The notes: generated by a model from the sequence alone, not told the origin. 29,409 bases of DNA from CAZJYI01 sp964550025 (GCA_964550025.1 CAZJYI010000137.1:1-29409), one strand, 5' to 3'. Counted from the stretch's first letter, positions 5,809-15,368 are shown. Translations and numbers: made by a program.

Positions 5809-6024
5809 GAGCGCACCTGGCATCCGTCACAGGAGTGCCGGTTCCGCAAGGATGGGTCACTCGAACTGTGCTTTCGAAGCAGCGGCGGCATCGAGATCGA
5901 GAAGTTCGTCCTTTCCCGGCAGCCGCACATTCGGGTGGTTGCACCTGCGAGGCTTCGCGAGAAGGTCGTCGAGGCCCTTCGGTCCGGCATTGAACGCAAT
6001 GTTTCGACCCGCAGTCATTCCTGA
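5809..6024 (+). pseudogene. WYL-domain regulator C-terminal remnant
   Basis: The plus-strand frame carries RTWHPSQECRF, DGSLELCFRSSGG, IEIEKFVLSRQPHIRVVAPA and RLREKVVEALRSGI. This matches the C-terminal end of WYL-domain transcriptional regulators, where a DGSLEL strand is followed by E-I-x-x-W/F-V-L-S and V-x-A-P-x-x-L-R-E. The same frame upstream of 5809 does not resemble the family and is occupied on the opposite strand by the HicB remnant. The gene is therefore truncated at its 5' side. WYL proteins sense ligands or nucleic acids and often sit next to defence or mobile DNA. Only the tail is left here. Confidence 0.6.
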
Positions 6025-6087
6025 TTTCCGGCAGGCCAAAGCCGCGTTGGCGTGGGGGACGGGGAGGGACTCGTGGTCTTTTTGGTC

Positions 6088-6115
6088 GCAGGTTCGAGTC
6101 CTGCCGGGATCACCA
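6088..6115 (+). other. tRNA 3' end fragment, probable island attachment site
   Basis: A perfect T-arm (GCAGG, loop TTCGAGT, CCTGC; 6088-6104) is followed by a 7-base acceptor strand CGGGATC, discriminator A and CCA (6105-6115). The 5' acceptor partner GATCCCG and a D-arm are absent upstream, so this is not a complete tRNA. Integrases of islands and phages often recombine in tRNA 3' ends and leave such fragments. It lies between the accessory region and the surface-protein genes. No other site is seen in 6025-6138. Confidence 0.6.
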
Positions 6116-6138
6116 GCGCCATCCCGCTCGCGCGTTGC

Positions 6139-9100
6139 CTACCGGACCAGGATCAGCATTCCCTCGGTCTTCACGTTTGCCAGCACGAGCAGGGTCTTGA
6201 CTTCGTACTCGCCGGCGTTGTCGGCAAAGGTCCAGTCAGGCTGGTCCGTGGGCTGGTTGCCGATGCCGATGCTGCCGATCCTGCCGGTACTGCCCCAGCC
6301 GTTGTAGGCCAGGATGACTTGCCCCGCGCCGGGGTTGTGGATCTGCATGGAACCGTGCCCCTGCGGAGCGTTCTCGTTGACATTGTCGCCGAAGTCGAAG
6401 GTGCCGCCGTTTGCCCCGGGCACACCCACCTCGTTTTCGGGGCTGTAGCTGTTCGGCCAGAACTCGATCGAACCGGTTGAGATGCCGGTTCCGGTTGCCA
6501 CGCCGGCGTTGGGCGAGGCGACGATGTTCATTCCCGACAGCCCCATCTGCCAGCGGACGCCCGTTTCGTGAGCCGGCACGCCGATCTTGGTGAGGTCATT
6601 CGTGAATGCGTTGACAGAGACGTACACCCACTCCGTGTCTTCGCCGGGCTTCTTCAACTCGAGGTAGTAAGCGATCCTGGTGAACGGCTTGCCGGCCAGT
6701 TTGCTCGCGTTGTCGATCTTGTACGGGACACCGTCGTGATTGAACCGGGTGATGTCCTCGTTGGGAATGTCCAGCGCGTAGATGACGCTGTAGGCACCAG
6801 CTTCCGGAACATTGCCGTACACGCCGGGCAGGGCGAGCACCTTGAGGTTTCTGTAGGTGTACTGGTCGGCATTGTCCTCGTGCGTCCAATCGGGGTGGCC
6901 GCTCGGGCTGTTGCCGATGCCCACCGCACTTTGGGTTCCGCTGCTGCCCCAACGGTTGTACGCGAAGAGGGTCTCTCCGTCAGTTCCCGGGCCGTCGCCG
7001 TCGAGGTCGTGGTTGTGGACCTGCATGCAACCGTGGTCTCCCGGAGTAGGGTTGTCCCCGAAGTCGTGTACCGAGTCGCTCGCGTTGGGGACGCCGTTGG
7101 AGTTGGCGGTCTGGTAGTTGCTCGGGAAGAACTCGATGTTGCCCGTCTGGATGCCGGTTCCCGTTGTCACGTTCGCGCCGGCGGATGCATGGACGTCCAT
7201 GTTGGTGACGAGCTGTTGGAAGGTGAGGCTCCCGTTGCCGTCCGTGCCCTTGCTTGGCACACCTGTCTGATGCGCGAACGGCGTGAACGGATCCATCGAG
7301 ACGAAGACCCAGTCCGTCGCGCCTCCGCGTCCCAACTCCATGAAGTAGGCGATGCGCGAGAGCCCGGGAACGACTGCGTCGGAGCGATTGACCTGGTAGG
7401 GGATCTGGCGGGTATTGTAGTACACGGGACCCTCAGGGATGTCCAGATCGTAGACGATCTCNNNNNNNNNNNNNNNNNNNNNNNNNNNNNNNNNNNNNNN
7501 NNNNNNNNNNNNNNNNNNNNNNNNNNNNNNNNNNNNNNNNNNNNNNNNNNNNNNNNNNNNNGCGAGCACGGCCCCATGGTTGTGAACCTGGAACGATCCG
7601 TGCCCGGCGCCGAGGCCGCTCCCGCTGTCGCCCCAGTCGAACAGGTTGGTGCTCGCGTTAGGAATGCTCAGCGAGTTCTGACGCCCGTAGTTGCTCGGCC
7701 ACATCTCGATGTTGCCGGTAGCCAGTCCCGTTCCCGTCACGATCCCGGAGCCGTCCGAGGCGTAGACGTTCATGTTGTTGACGATCCGCTGATGCAAGAC
7801 GACATTGAAACGGCTATGCGGCATTCCCAATTGGCGGGCAACTCCGTTCGCGAAGTCGTCCATTGACGCATACACCCACTGCAGGCCGTTGCCATCGTCC
7901 AATTCCATGTAGTACGCCACACGGTCGTAACCCTTGACGATTTCCGCGCTGTTGTCGACCGAGTAGGGGATGGCGTTCGTGCCTCGGAAATTGGCCCTGT
8001 TCGGTATCGGCAGCGTGTAGATCAGGGTGTAGTCCTTCGCTTCCGGCACGTTGTTGAAGACACCGGGCACGTAGGGCGTCCGAAAGGTCGCCGTCGAGTC
8101 GGGTGCGATCTCGGCGTGGGCGTCGGTGCGGTCGCGCACCCCGTTGACGGTCACCTCGTACAGGGTTCCCGGTGCCAGCGCCGTGGTTGTCAGGGTCATC
8201 CTGGCCTTGCTGGCGGAGTCCAGCACGGCGTTGAGGATCGTGACGCCGCCGTCGAGAGCGAAATGAGACGGATCCGCGGCTTCGTCTTCGAGCGGTTTGC
8301 TGAACGAGACAAACACCGTGCTGAAGCTGTTGTCGGTCCATGCTTCGGCAATGGCCGGCGGGGCGGAGTTGGTAGGCGGGAGAACGAAGACCTGAAGGGT
8401 CTTTACCTCGTAGCCGCCGGCATTCTGCGCAAACGTCCAATCGGTATGCTGATTTGCCGTGCGATTGCCGATGCCGACGTCGGCGATGCGCTCGGAGCCG
8501 CCCCATCGGTTGAAGGCAAACAATGTCTGCTGTGCTTCGTGATTGTGCACCTGCATGCTGCCGTAGTTGCCCGGTGACGGATCGTCGCCGAAGTCGTAGG
8601 CCGTATCGCTCGCATTCGGAACGGCCGCGGAGTTGCTGGAACCGTAGTTGCTCGGCCAGAATTCGATGTTCCCGCCGCTCATGTTGGTGCCCGCCACGAT
8701 GTTGGTGACACTGGAGAACACGGTCAGGTTGGTGATCGGCTGTTGAAAGAAGGCACCGCTCGAGACCGTGGGGACGCCGATCTGAGCCGCGTCATTTGTG
8801 AAGGGGTCCATGGTCGCCCAGACAAACTCCAGGTGCCGGTAGGGTTGCTTGAGCTGCATGTAGTAGCCGATTCGGCTGAAGTTCGTGGCGAACGCGTGGG
8901 CGTCGACAGCGTACCGCAGAAGCTGCTGGTAGCCCGGCTCATCCGGAATGTTCAAGGAGTAGACGAGTTGCCAGTCCTCGATTCCCGGGACGTTCTCGAA
9001 CACGCTGAATCCGGTCGTTGACGTGAAAGTCATTGTGGAATTCGAGGCGATGGGCGTGTGGTCGGACGAGAGGTTGCGCACGTGGTTGACCGTGACCTCG

Positions 9101-12100
9101 TATTCCGTCACAGCCGTTTGCGGCGACGTGGTGAGCGTGACGCCGGTACGGGCAACCGGTTCGATTGTGGCGGACTGGACGGTCACCCCGCCGTTGATCA
9201 CGTAGTTTGTCGCATTCGTTGCGTTGTCGTCAACAGGGCGGCTGAAGACGAGTGTCACCGTCTGGAGATCGATGGGCGTCGCGGCAAGCAACTCGGGGGC
9301 TTCTCCCGGCGTCAGCGGCTGCACATAGACCTGCAGCGTCTTGATGGCGTACTCGCCCGCGTTGTCGGCGAACGTCCAGTCGATGTTTGCAGAACCGGGG
9401 CGGTTGCCGATGCCGATGCATCCCGTGCCGCCGCCACCGCTGCCCCAGCGATTGAAAGCAAACAGGACTTGCCGGGCAGCGTGGTTGTGGACTTGCATGG
9501 AGCCGTGGCTGCCACCGGCGGACATGGTGTCTCCGAAATCGTAGGCGCCCGTCGCATTCGGAACGCCCTTTGCGTTGCCGCCGCTGTAGTTGCGCGGCCA
9601 GAACTCGATGTTGCCGCCGGGCATGTTCGTGCCGGCCACGATGTTGGTGTCACTCGATACAACGGTCAGGTTCGTGACGAGCTGCTGGAATACCGCACCG
9701 CTGGGTACCGTCGGTACGCCGATCTGGTTGACGTTCGTCGTGAAGGGAGCCATCGACGCCCACACGTAGCTGAAGTCACCGTTGGTCGGCTGGAGCTCGA
9801 GATAGTAGGCCACGCGCGTGAAATTGCTCACGGCTGCGCTATGGTCTTCCGTGTAGGTGACGCCATTGAGGTAGCCGGGCGAGGTGGGGATGTCCAGTGA
9901 GTACACGAGCTGGTAGTTGGCGGCTTCGGCCACGTTGTTGCTCGCGCCGCGGACGACCACTTCCTCCTCAACCGGGCGCACCAGCATGTAGAGGTTCTTC
10001 GTTGTGTACGTCGCGGCATTGTGCGCAAACGTCCAATCCGGGTTTCCCGTCGCCTGGTTGCCGATACCGACACAGCTTTCCCCGCCGGAACCCCATCGGT
10101 TGTAGGCGAAGATCGTCTCGCCGGTCGCTGTATTGTGAACCTGGAAAGAGCCATACCCGGGGTTGGCGCCCTCGGCCCGGTCGTCCCCGAAGTCATACGT
10201 ATTCGTCGAAGCCCCGGGGATGCCGGCCTCGTTGGCCGGGCCGTAGTTGTTCGGCCAGAACTCGAGATTGCCGGTCGCGATCATGCCGGTTGTCACGTTT
10301 GCACCTGCGCTCGCGAGGACGTGCAGATTGGATACGTAGGTCTGGAAGAAGACGGGGTTGTCCGGTGTGTGCGGCAGGCCGATGTGCTCCGCCTGCGTGG
10401 TGAAGGCGTCCATGGATACGTAGACCCACGTGCCGTCCAGTTCGAGGTAGTAGGCCACGCGGTCGAAGTCGCCGGTGATGCTGGCCGTGCGATCGAGGCC
10501 GTAGGGGACGGGCGTCGTGTCGCGGAAGTTGCCTTCATCGGGGATGCCCAACGTGTAGACGAGCTCGTAGTCCGACGCTTCCGGCACATTGGCGAAGACG
10601 GAAATGGACGTGGTGGTGACGGCAATGACAGACGACCACGCCGATGTCCCGCTTTCATTCGCGGCCGCAACGGCATAGTCGTAGCGCGTTTCCGGCGAGA
10701 GTCCCGTGTCAAACAGGTTGGTCGCACTCAACGTGCTGACCACGGCGCCATCCCGCTGCACGGCGTACCAGGCGGCGTTGCTGGCAGCAGACCAGGTCAG
10801 CTCAACGGAATTCGCCGACCGGACGGTCGCACTGAACCCCTCCGGCGTGTCGGGAACGGGCTCCGCCTCAAGCGTCCGGGCCGACACTACGGACGACCAA
10901 CTCGACGTTCCCAGCTCGTTGACGGCCGCCACCTCGTAGTCGTAGGACGTCTGCGGCATCAGTCCACTGTCCGTGAAATTCGCCGTGGCGGAAGTGCCGA
11001 CCACGACACCGTTCCGGCGGATTGCGAAGGTTGTGGCGTTCGTCACGGTGTTCCACGACAGCCGCACGCGTTTCGAGCTGAGAGCAACAGCGGCCTGGTT
11101 GCTCGGTACGGCAACGGGGGGAGCTGTCACGACATCGAAGCCGTGCGAGGAGAACGTCAGCAGACCGACGCCCATCACGTTGGTCACCCATGGCCCGCTC
11201 TTCTGGTGCCCCGTGTAGATCAGGTTGGTCGCCCCGGGCGCGGGTGCGGAGAGTGTCAACGTGATGCGGTTGTTTGTCGCCTCACCCGCGGCCACCGTTG
11301 CCGTGTCTGCCTGGATGAGCCAATCCGCTTCCGTCCCGGGATCGAAGACCAGCTCGTCCGTCGCGTTGCGGGTGTGAATGACGATGTGCTCCCGCGAGGC
11401 GTCCGCGAACATGACCGTGGCGATGTTCGGCGCCTCGATGTTGGGCAGGTCGGGAGCGCCGTACAAGTCGCGCCCCACGAGGGCCGCGATGTGATTGCCG
11501 ATCAGCTTGTACCCGTTCTCATACGCGTAGTGACAGCCGTCCTGGCCGTTGATGCCGGTGGTGGACATGACGCTGATGTCCGAGAACGTGTCCTGCAGGC
11601 GGCGCTGCCGGTCACGCAGGTCGACGCTGTTCTTGGTCACGCCGCAACCGACGCGCAACTGGTGGACGTAGACACGTTCGATGCCCGGGTAGTTTGCCTT
11701 CCAGTCCTGGTAGAGCTGGATGAAACCGTTCTCGTGCGTGAGACCGTCGCCGCGATCCGATTCCCCCTGGTACCACAGCACGGCGCGCACGTCATTCGTC
11801 ACGCCGGCCAGACGTGCGCGGTACAGCAGCCGCCCGTAATTGGTGCTCAGGTCCTCGTGGGCGGTGTCGTTGCGCTGGAAGAAGGCGATGTTCCTTCCGC
11901 CGTGGGCGCCGTTCAGGATGGCGATCGGCACCTGGTGTGTGTCGATCAGGAGGCGTCCCATGCGCAGCCCCCACTGCCCCACGCCTCCGACCCTGTTGCG
12001 GCTGCCGTCACCGGTGGCCATTAGCCAGTCGGTGTTGGCGGTCGTGGTCGCGGCACTGTCGCTATTCATTCCGTACGTCCGCAGGAAGGGATGCTGATTC

Positions 12101-13164
12101 CCGTTGGCCGTGCCGCTGTACATGTTGGCGTCGGCGTTTGATTGGCCCTGGATGATGTGAATGTCACCGGCGGCGACATCGTCAACGCGCTGAACAGACA
12201 CCGCGTTGGCGCCTTTCACGATAGAGAGCTCAAAGTCGTAGTTCGCCAGCTCGGCGGTCACAACGGGCGAGAAGGTAAACGCCGCGGTGGAACCGGCATA
12301 TACGAGTGCCTGGGTGTCGACCAGGAAGGAGATACCCTCACGGTAGACCGTCAGGACGGCTTCATCATAGCCATTCGTATTGACGGATCCGCTCACGGGA
12401 ATCGTTGCCGTGTTACCGGGCAATGTGCGCGGATAGATCTGCATTGCCTTGGGCATCTCGGTCATCGTCACGGGTGGGGGGAGCAGCCAGATGGTCGAGA
12501 TATCGTTGGATGCCAGGCCGGCGGTGTAGATAGCCAGGATCTCGGAATCGGAGAGCGCTTCGTCCCACAACCCGACGTCATCGATGTGCCCCCGGAAGTT
12601 GTTGGCCGTTCCGTAGGCTCCGATGCGTGCCGACGTGACGCCATGGGACGCCACGCCTGTGGCGGTCCCGTTCGCTCCCGCAACCGGAACACCGTTCGTG
12701 TAGAGCTGAAGCGTGCCACTGTTCAGTGTTGGATCGAACGTGACGGCCACGTGCATCCACGTGTTCAGCGGGACCGCGACGTCGCTCTGAACGGTGAACC
12801 ATGCGCCGCCGTGGCCGGCCGCGAGCTTGCTGGCGTTGGGCGCGCTGCTGTTGCACCAGAAGGCGTGGGCACTCCCGCCGGAGAGGATGTTGTTGGCGGC
12901 GTCGGCCGTGCGGCGGATCCAGGCGCTTTTGGTGTAAGCGTTTGCCGGCATGACTGCCTCGCCCAGATCGAGGTAGCTCGAACCGTCAAGCGATGCGGCC
13001 TGTCCGATCGGCCCGCCTGCATAGGCCTCCGTCCCCAGGAAGGTCCCGTTGTGGTTTCCTCCCGAATCGTCTGGATTGCCGTCTAGCGCCCAGTGGCCGA
13101 CGAGTCCGGCGTGGGCAAGTGACACAGAAACGAACAGTAGTGCGGCGGCGTGTGTAGTTCTCAC
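6139..13164 (-). CDS. Giant exported esterase: LamG, CE6/SASA, two FN3, six GNIEFWP modules, two Ig-like
   Basis: This protein (2341 codons as assembled) begins with a signal peptide cleaved after about SLAHA. A LamG-like domain (20-218) follows. Next is a SASA/CE6-type SGNH esterase (237-580) with IIQGQSNA (Ser342), WYQGESD (464-470) and DGCHY (Asp542, His545), so all blocks are intact. Two FN3 domains (683-765, 770-853) and six GNIEFWP-type modules follow (855-1068, 1076-1286, 1387-1597, 1702 to the gap, gap to 2113, 2114-2330). Ig-like (Big_5/SbsA-like) domains lie at 1288-1383 and 1601-1697. The family removes O-acetyl groups from sugars. The modules may bind glycan, which is inference. 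Start is GTG at 13164 with AAGGA upstream. The gap at 7462-7561 falls in modules 4-5. It is the third gene of an apparent operon. Confidence 0.85.
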   Translation of the reverse strand: MRTTHAAALLFVSVSLAHAGLVGHWALDGNPDDSGGNHNGTFLGTEAYAGGPIGQAASLDGSSYLDLGEAVMPANAYTKSAWIRRTADAANNILSGGSAHAFWCNSSAPNASKLAAGHGGAWFTVQSDVAVPLNTWMHVAVTFDPTLNSGTLQLYTNGVPVAGANGTATGVASHGVTSARIGAYGTANNFRGHIDDVGLWDEALSDSEILAIYTAGLASNDISTIWLLPPPVTMTEMPKAMQIYPRTLPGNTATIPVSGSVNTNGYDEAVLTVYREGISFLVDTQALVYAGSTAAFTFSPVVTAELANYDFELSIVKGANAVSVQRVDDVAAGDIHIIQGQSNADANMYSGTANGNQHPFLRTYGMNSDSAATTTANTDWLMATGDGSRNRVGGVGQWGLRMGRLLIDTHQVPIAILNGAHGGRNIAFFQRNDTAHEDLSTNYGRLLYRARLAGVTNDVRAVLWYQGESDRGDGLTHENGFIQLYQDWKANYPGIERVYVHQLRVGCGVTKNSVDLRDRQRRLQDTFSDISVMSTTGINGQDGCHYAYENGYKLIGNHIAALVGRDLYGAPDLPNIEAPNIATVMFADASREHIVIHTRNATDELVFDPGTEADWLIQADTATVAAGEATNNRITLTLSAPAPGATNLIYTGHQKSGPWVTNVMGVGLLTFSSHGFDVVTAPPVAVPSNQAAVALSSKRVRLSWNTVTNATTFAIRRNGVVVGTSATANFTDSGLMPQTSYDYEVAAVNELGTSSWSSVVSARTLEAEPVPDTPEGFSATVRSANSVELTWSAASNAAWYAVQRDGAVVSTLSATNLFDTGLSPETRYDYAVAAANESGTSAWSSVIAVTTTSISVFANVPEASDYELVYTLGIPDEGNFRDTTPVPYGLDRTASITGDFDRVAYYLELDGTWVYVSMDAFTTQAEHIGLPHTPDNPVFFQTYVSNLHVLASAGANVTTGMIATGNLEFWPNNYGPANEAGIPGASTNTYDFGDDRAEGANPGYGSFQVHNTATGETIFAYNRWGSGGESCVGIGNQATGNPDWTFAHNAATYTTKNLYMLVRPVEEEVVVRGASNNVAEAANYQLVYSLDIPTSPGYLNGVTYTEDHSAAVSNFTRVAYYLELQPTNGDFSYVWASMAPFTTNVNQIGVPTVPSGAVFQQLVTNLTVVSSDTNIVAGTNMPGGNIEFWPRNYSGGNAKGVPNATGAYDFGDTMSAGGSHGSMQVHNHAARQVLFAFNRWGSGGGGTGCIGIGNRPGSANIDWTFADNAGEYAIKTLQVYVQPLTPGEAPELLAATPIDLQTVTLVFSRPVDDNATNATNYVINGGVTVQSATIEPVARTGVTLTTSPQTAVTEYEVTVNHVRNLSSDHTPIASNSTMTFTSTTGFSVFENVPGIEDWQLVYSLNIPDEPGYQQLLRYAVDAHAFATNFSRIGYYMQLKQPYRHLEFVWATMDPFTNDAAQIGVPTVSSGAFFQQPITNLTVFSSVTNIVAGTNMSGGNIEFWPSNYGSSNSAAVPNASDTAYDFGDDPSPGNYGSMQVHNHEAQQTLFAFNRWGGSERIADVGIGNRTANQHTDWTFAQNAGGYEVKTLQVFVLPPTNSAPPAIAEAWTDNSFSTVFVSFSKPLEDEAADPSHFALDGGVTILNAVLDSASKARMTLTTTALAPGTLYEVTVNGVRDRTDAHAEIAPDSTATFRTPYVPGVFNNVPEAKDYTLIYTLPIPNRANFRGTNAIPYSVDNSAEIVKGYDRVAYYMELDDGNGLQWVYASMDDFANGVARQLGMPHSRFNVVLHQRIVNNMNVYASDGSGIVTGTGLATGNIEMWPSNYGRQNSLSIPNASTNLFDWGDSGSGLGAGHGSFQVHNHGAVLXXXXXXXXXXXXXXXXXXXXXXXXXXXXXXXXXXEIVYDLDIPEGPVYYNTRQIPYQVNRSDAVVPGLSRIAYFMELGRGGATDWVFVSMDPFTPFAHQTGVPSKGTDGNGSLTFQQLVTNMDVHASAGANVTTGTGIQTGNIEFFPSNYQTANSNGVPNASDSVHDFGDNPTPGDHGCMQVHNHDLDGDGPGTDGETLFAYNRWGSSGTQSAVGIGNSPSGHPDWTHEDNADQYTYRNLKVLALPGVYGNVPEAGAYSVIYALDIPNEDITRFNHDGVPYKIDNASKLAGKPFTRIAYYLELKKPGEDTEWVYVSVNAFTNDLTKIGVPAHETGVRWQMGLSGMNIVASPNAGVATGTGISTGSIEFWPNSYSPENEVGVPGANGGTFDFGDNVNENAPQGHGSMQIHNPGAGQVILAYNGWGSTGRIGSIGIGNQPTDQPDWTFADNAGEYEVKTLLVLANVKTEGMLILVR
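7462..7561. other. Scaffold gap of 100 N inside the giant esterase gene
   Basis: Exactly 100 N is the usual placeholder for a gap of unknown size. It removes the end of a type A module, the A-to-B linker and the start of a type B module. The sequence on both sides is coding in the same frame. In the four complete A-to-B junctions elsewhere in the cluster, 67-71 residues separate the matching positions, so about 200-211 bases are expected here. Confidence 0.95.
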
Positions 13165-13219
13165 ATTGGTCCTTTGTTCTGGATGCTATTGGGAGTTGGG
13201 GTGGTTGAAGAGACGGCCC

Positions 13220-15337
13220 CTACCTGATGAGAAATCGTGCCCCCGGTGGTGGTGTTTGGACCAGCACCAGCAGGTTGGCGATCTCGTAGCCACCCGCATT
13301 GTTACGGAACGTGTAGTCCTTGTGGAGTTCGCCGGGATTACGTTCCACGGTGTTGTTGCCGATGCCGACATCGCCGATGAGCCCGGCATTGCCCCACGCG
13401 TTGTAGGCAAGGACAACTTCCCCCGCGCCATGATTGTGGAGTTGCATGGAGCCGTAGCCGCTGGGGACGCCCTCGGTGACATCGTCTCCAAAGTCATACG
13501 TGGTGGCGCTGGCGCCGGGAACGGCGTTCTCGTTTGCGGGGCCGTAGTTGTTGGGCCAGAATTCGATGTTGCCCGTGGCGATGCCCGTGCCCGTCGTGAT
13601 GCGCGCCTCGGCTCCGCCGCCTGCGTAGACATCCATGTTGGACAAAGTCTGCTGGTAGACGCGGCCGACCTGCGAGTTGGGTACGCCGATCTTCCCGATG
13701 TCGCTCTCGATCGCGTCGAACGAGACGAACACCCACTCCAGGTTTCCCGTCGGTGTCTTGAGCTCGAGGTAGTAGGCCACGCGCTGGTAGTTCAGTTCGG
13801 CATGGTGGGCGGAGCGGTCCAGGAAGTAGGGAACGCCGCCGCCGGTGCTGGAGTTGAAGTCCGTGTTGGCACCGCGCGGGATGTCCAGACCGTAGACGAT
13901 AGCGTAGCGGCTTGACCCGGGTACATTGGCATAGATGCGCGGCCGAACCATGACGGCCAGGTTCTTCGTCGTGTAGCTGCCCGCGTTCTGCCGGAATGTC
14001 CAGTCCGGACTGCCACTTGGGTTCGTGCCGATCCCCAGGTCGCTGGGCGTCGAGTTGTTGCCGCCCCACCGGTTGTAGGCGAAGACGGTTTCGGCGGCCC
14101 CGTGGTTGTGGATCTGCATGGAGCCGTAGCCGCCGCTGGAGGGGTTGTCGCCAAAGTCATAGGTGCCTCCGTCAGCACCGGGAACGGGCAGCGTATTTGC
14201 CGTCTGGTAGTTGATCGGCCAGAACTCGATGTTGCCGGTCTGGATGCCCGTTCCCGTTGTGACGCCGGCGCCCGACGAAGCGTACACGTTCATGTTGGTG
14301 AGGAACTGCCGGATCGTGACGCCGCCGTTGCCGTTGGCCCCGTTGCTGCCCGGCACGCCGATCTCGTTGGCGTCCGTCGTGAAGGCATCGACGGATGCGT
14401 AGACCCACTCGTTGTTCAGCTCGAGGAAGTAGGCGATCCGGTCAAAGAAGCCGGGAATCCTGTCGGAATGATCGACGGTGTAGGGGATCGCGTTGTTGTT
14501 CCAGGCGTTGGGCGTCGTAGGAATGGGCAGGTAGTACACCAACTCGTAGTCGGCCGCTTCGCCTGCGCGGGCGCGGATGGCGTTCATCAGGCCAACATCC
14601 TTCTCGCGCACCAGGATCTGCAGGTTCTTGACCGTGTAGAGATGGGTGGAGTCCTGGAATGTCCAGTCAGGGTGACTGCCCGGGTTGTTGCCGATACCCA
14701 GTTCGCTGTTCCCGCCGGGATTGTTGCCCCCCCAGTCGTTGTAGGCGAAGAGAACTTCGCCCGTCCCGCCGTGATTGTGGAGCTGGAAGGAGCCGTGCCC
14801 GGCACTCGTACCGGCATTGCCGTCGCCCCAGTCGAACAGCGACCCGCTGGCTCCCGGGATACCCAGCGCATTCCCCTGGCCGTAGTTGCTGCACCACATT
14901 TCGATGTTACCGGTGGCGATGCCCTCGCCCGTCGTCAGTCCTGTATTGGCGGACGCGAAGACATTCATGTTGCTCACGATCTGCTGGTTGACCACCGGGT
15001 TGTCCACGTTGTGCGGGATGCCGATTCGCACGAGTGACTCCCCCGAGAAATCGTCCATGGAGGCGTAGACCCACTTCAAACCGCTGCCGTCGTCCAGCTC
15101 CATGTAGTAGGCCGCCCTGTCGAACCCGTTCTTCAGAACGAGATTCGACCTGTTGACGCTGTAGGGCACAGGACTCGCGTTCCGGAAACTTGCGCTGTTG
15201 GGAATCGCGAGTTGATAGACAAGCGTGTAGTCCGCGGCTTCAGGCACGTTGGAAAACACGTCGCCCTGCGCGATTCCCTCGGCGGCCAGCGCCATGGCCA
15301 GAATCCCCAAACAGCATCTCGTTCGGTTGGCTGTCAT
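13220..15337 (-). CDS. Exported three-module protein (A-B-C), unknown function
   Basis: The 705-residue product has a signal peptide ending about GIAQG and then only three GNIEFWP-type modules: A (26-246), B (257-466) and C (467-694). Each module runs from NVPEA-x-DY through RVAYYLEL, VYVSMDxF, NMNVYAS, TTGTGIxTGNIEFWP, DFGD, GSMQxHNH, AYNxWG, GIGN and DWTF to a closing LxVLVRP strand. Types differ: A has NIEMW and DWGD, B has GNGG and NxLPVP, C has AGGGAEARxTTG. The protein ends QTPPPGARFLIR. No catalytic motif is seen, so a binding or surface role is likely. AAGGAG lies 9 bases before the ATG. It starts 31 bases after the stop of the upstream 1588-residue gene. Confidence 0.85.
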   Translation of the reverse strand: MTANRTRCCLGILAMALAAEGIAQGDVFSNVPEAADYTLVYQLAIPNSASFRNASPVPYSVNRSNLVLKNGFDRAAYYMELDDGSGLKWVYASMDDFSGESLVRIGIPHNVDNPVVNQQIVSNMNVFASANTGLTTGEGIATGNIEMWCSNYGQGNALGIPGASGSLFDWGDGNAGTSAGHGSFQLHNHGGTGEVLFAYNDWGGNNPGGNSELGIGNNPGSHPDWTFQDSTHLYTVKNLQILVREKDVGLMNAIRARAGEAADYELVYYLPIPTTPNAWNNNAIPYTVDHSDRIPGFFDRIAYFLELNNEWVYASVDAFTTDANEIGVPGSNGANGNGGVTIRQFLTNMNVYASSGAGVTTGTGIQTGNIEFWPINYQTANTLPVPGADGGTYDFGDNPSSGGYGSMQIHNHGAAETVFAYNRWGGNNSTPSDLGIGTNPSGSPDWTFRQNAGSYTTKNLAVMVRPRIYANVPGSSRYAIVYGLDIPRGANTDFNSSTGGGVPYFLDRSAHHAELNYQRVAYYLELKTPTGNLEWVFVSFDAIESDIGKIGVPNSQVGRVYQQTLSNMDVYAGGGAEARITTGTGIATGNIEFWPNNYGPANENAVPGASATTYDFGDDVTEGVPSGYGSMQLHNHGAGEVVLAYNAWGNAGLIGDVGIGNNTVERNPGELHKDYTFRNNAGGYEIANLLVLVQTPPPGARFLIR

Positions 15338-15368
15338 GTGTTGTCACTCCTTCGATGTATTTGAAATA

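Noticed and set aside
6030..6115. A complete tRNA gene
   Set aside because: Only the T-arm, acceptor 3' strand and CCA are present. No 5' acceptor partner, D-arm or convincing anticodon arm is found upstream.
6568..7866. A 432-codon open frame on the plus strand
   Set aside because: It spans the N gap and lies opposite well-conserved modules; its apparent continuity depends on the placeholder length.
10021..12024. A 667-codon open frame on the plus strand
   Set aside because: It is antisense to the esterase and FN3 part of the giant protein, which has intact active-site motifs. The plus-strand product shows no family signature.
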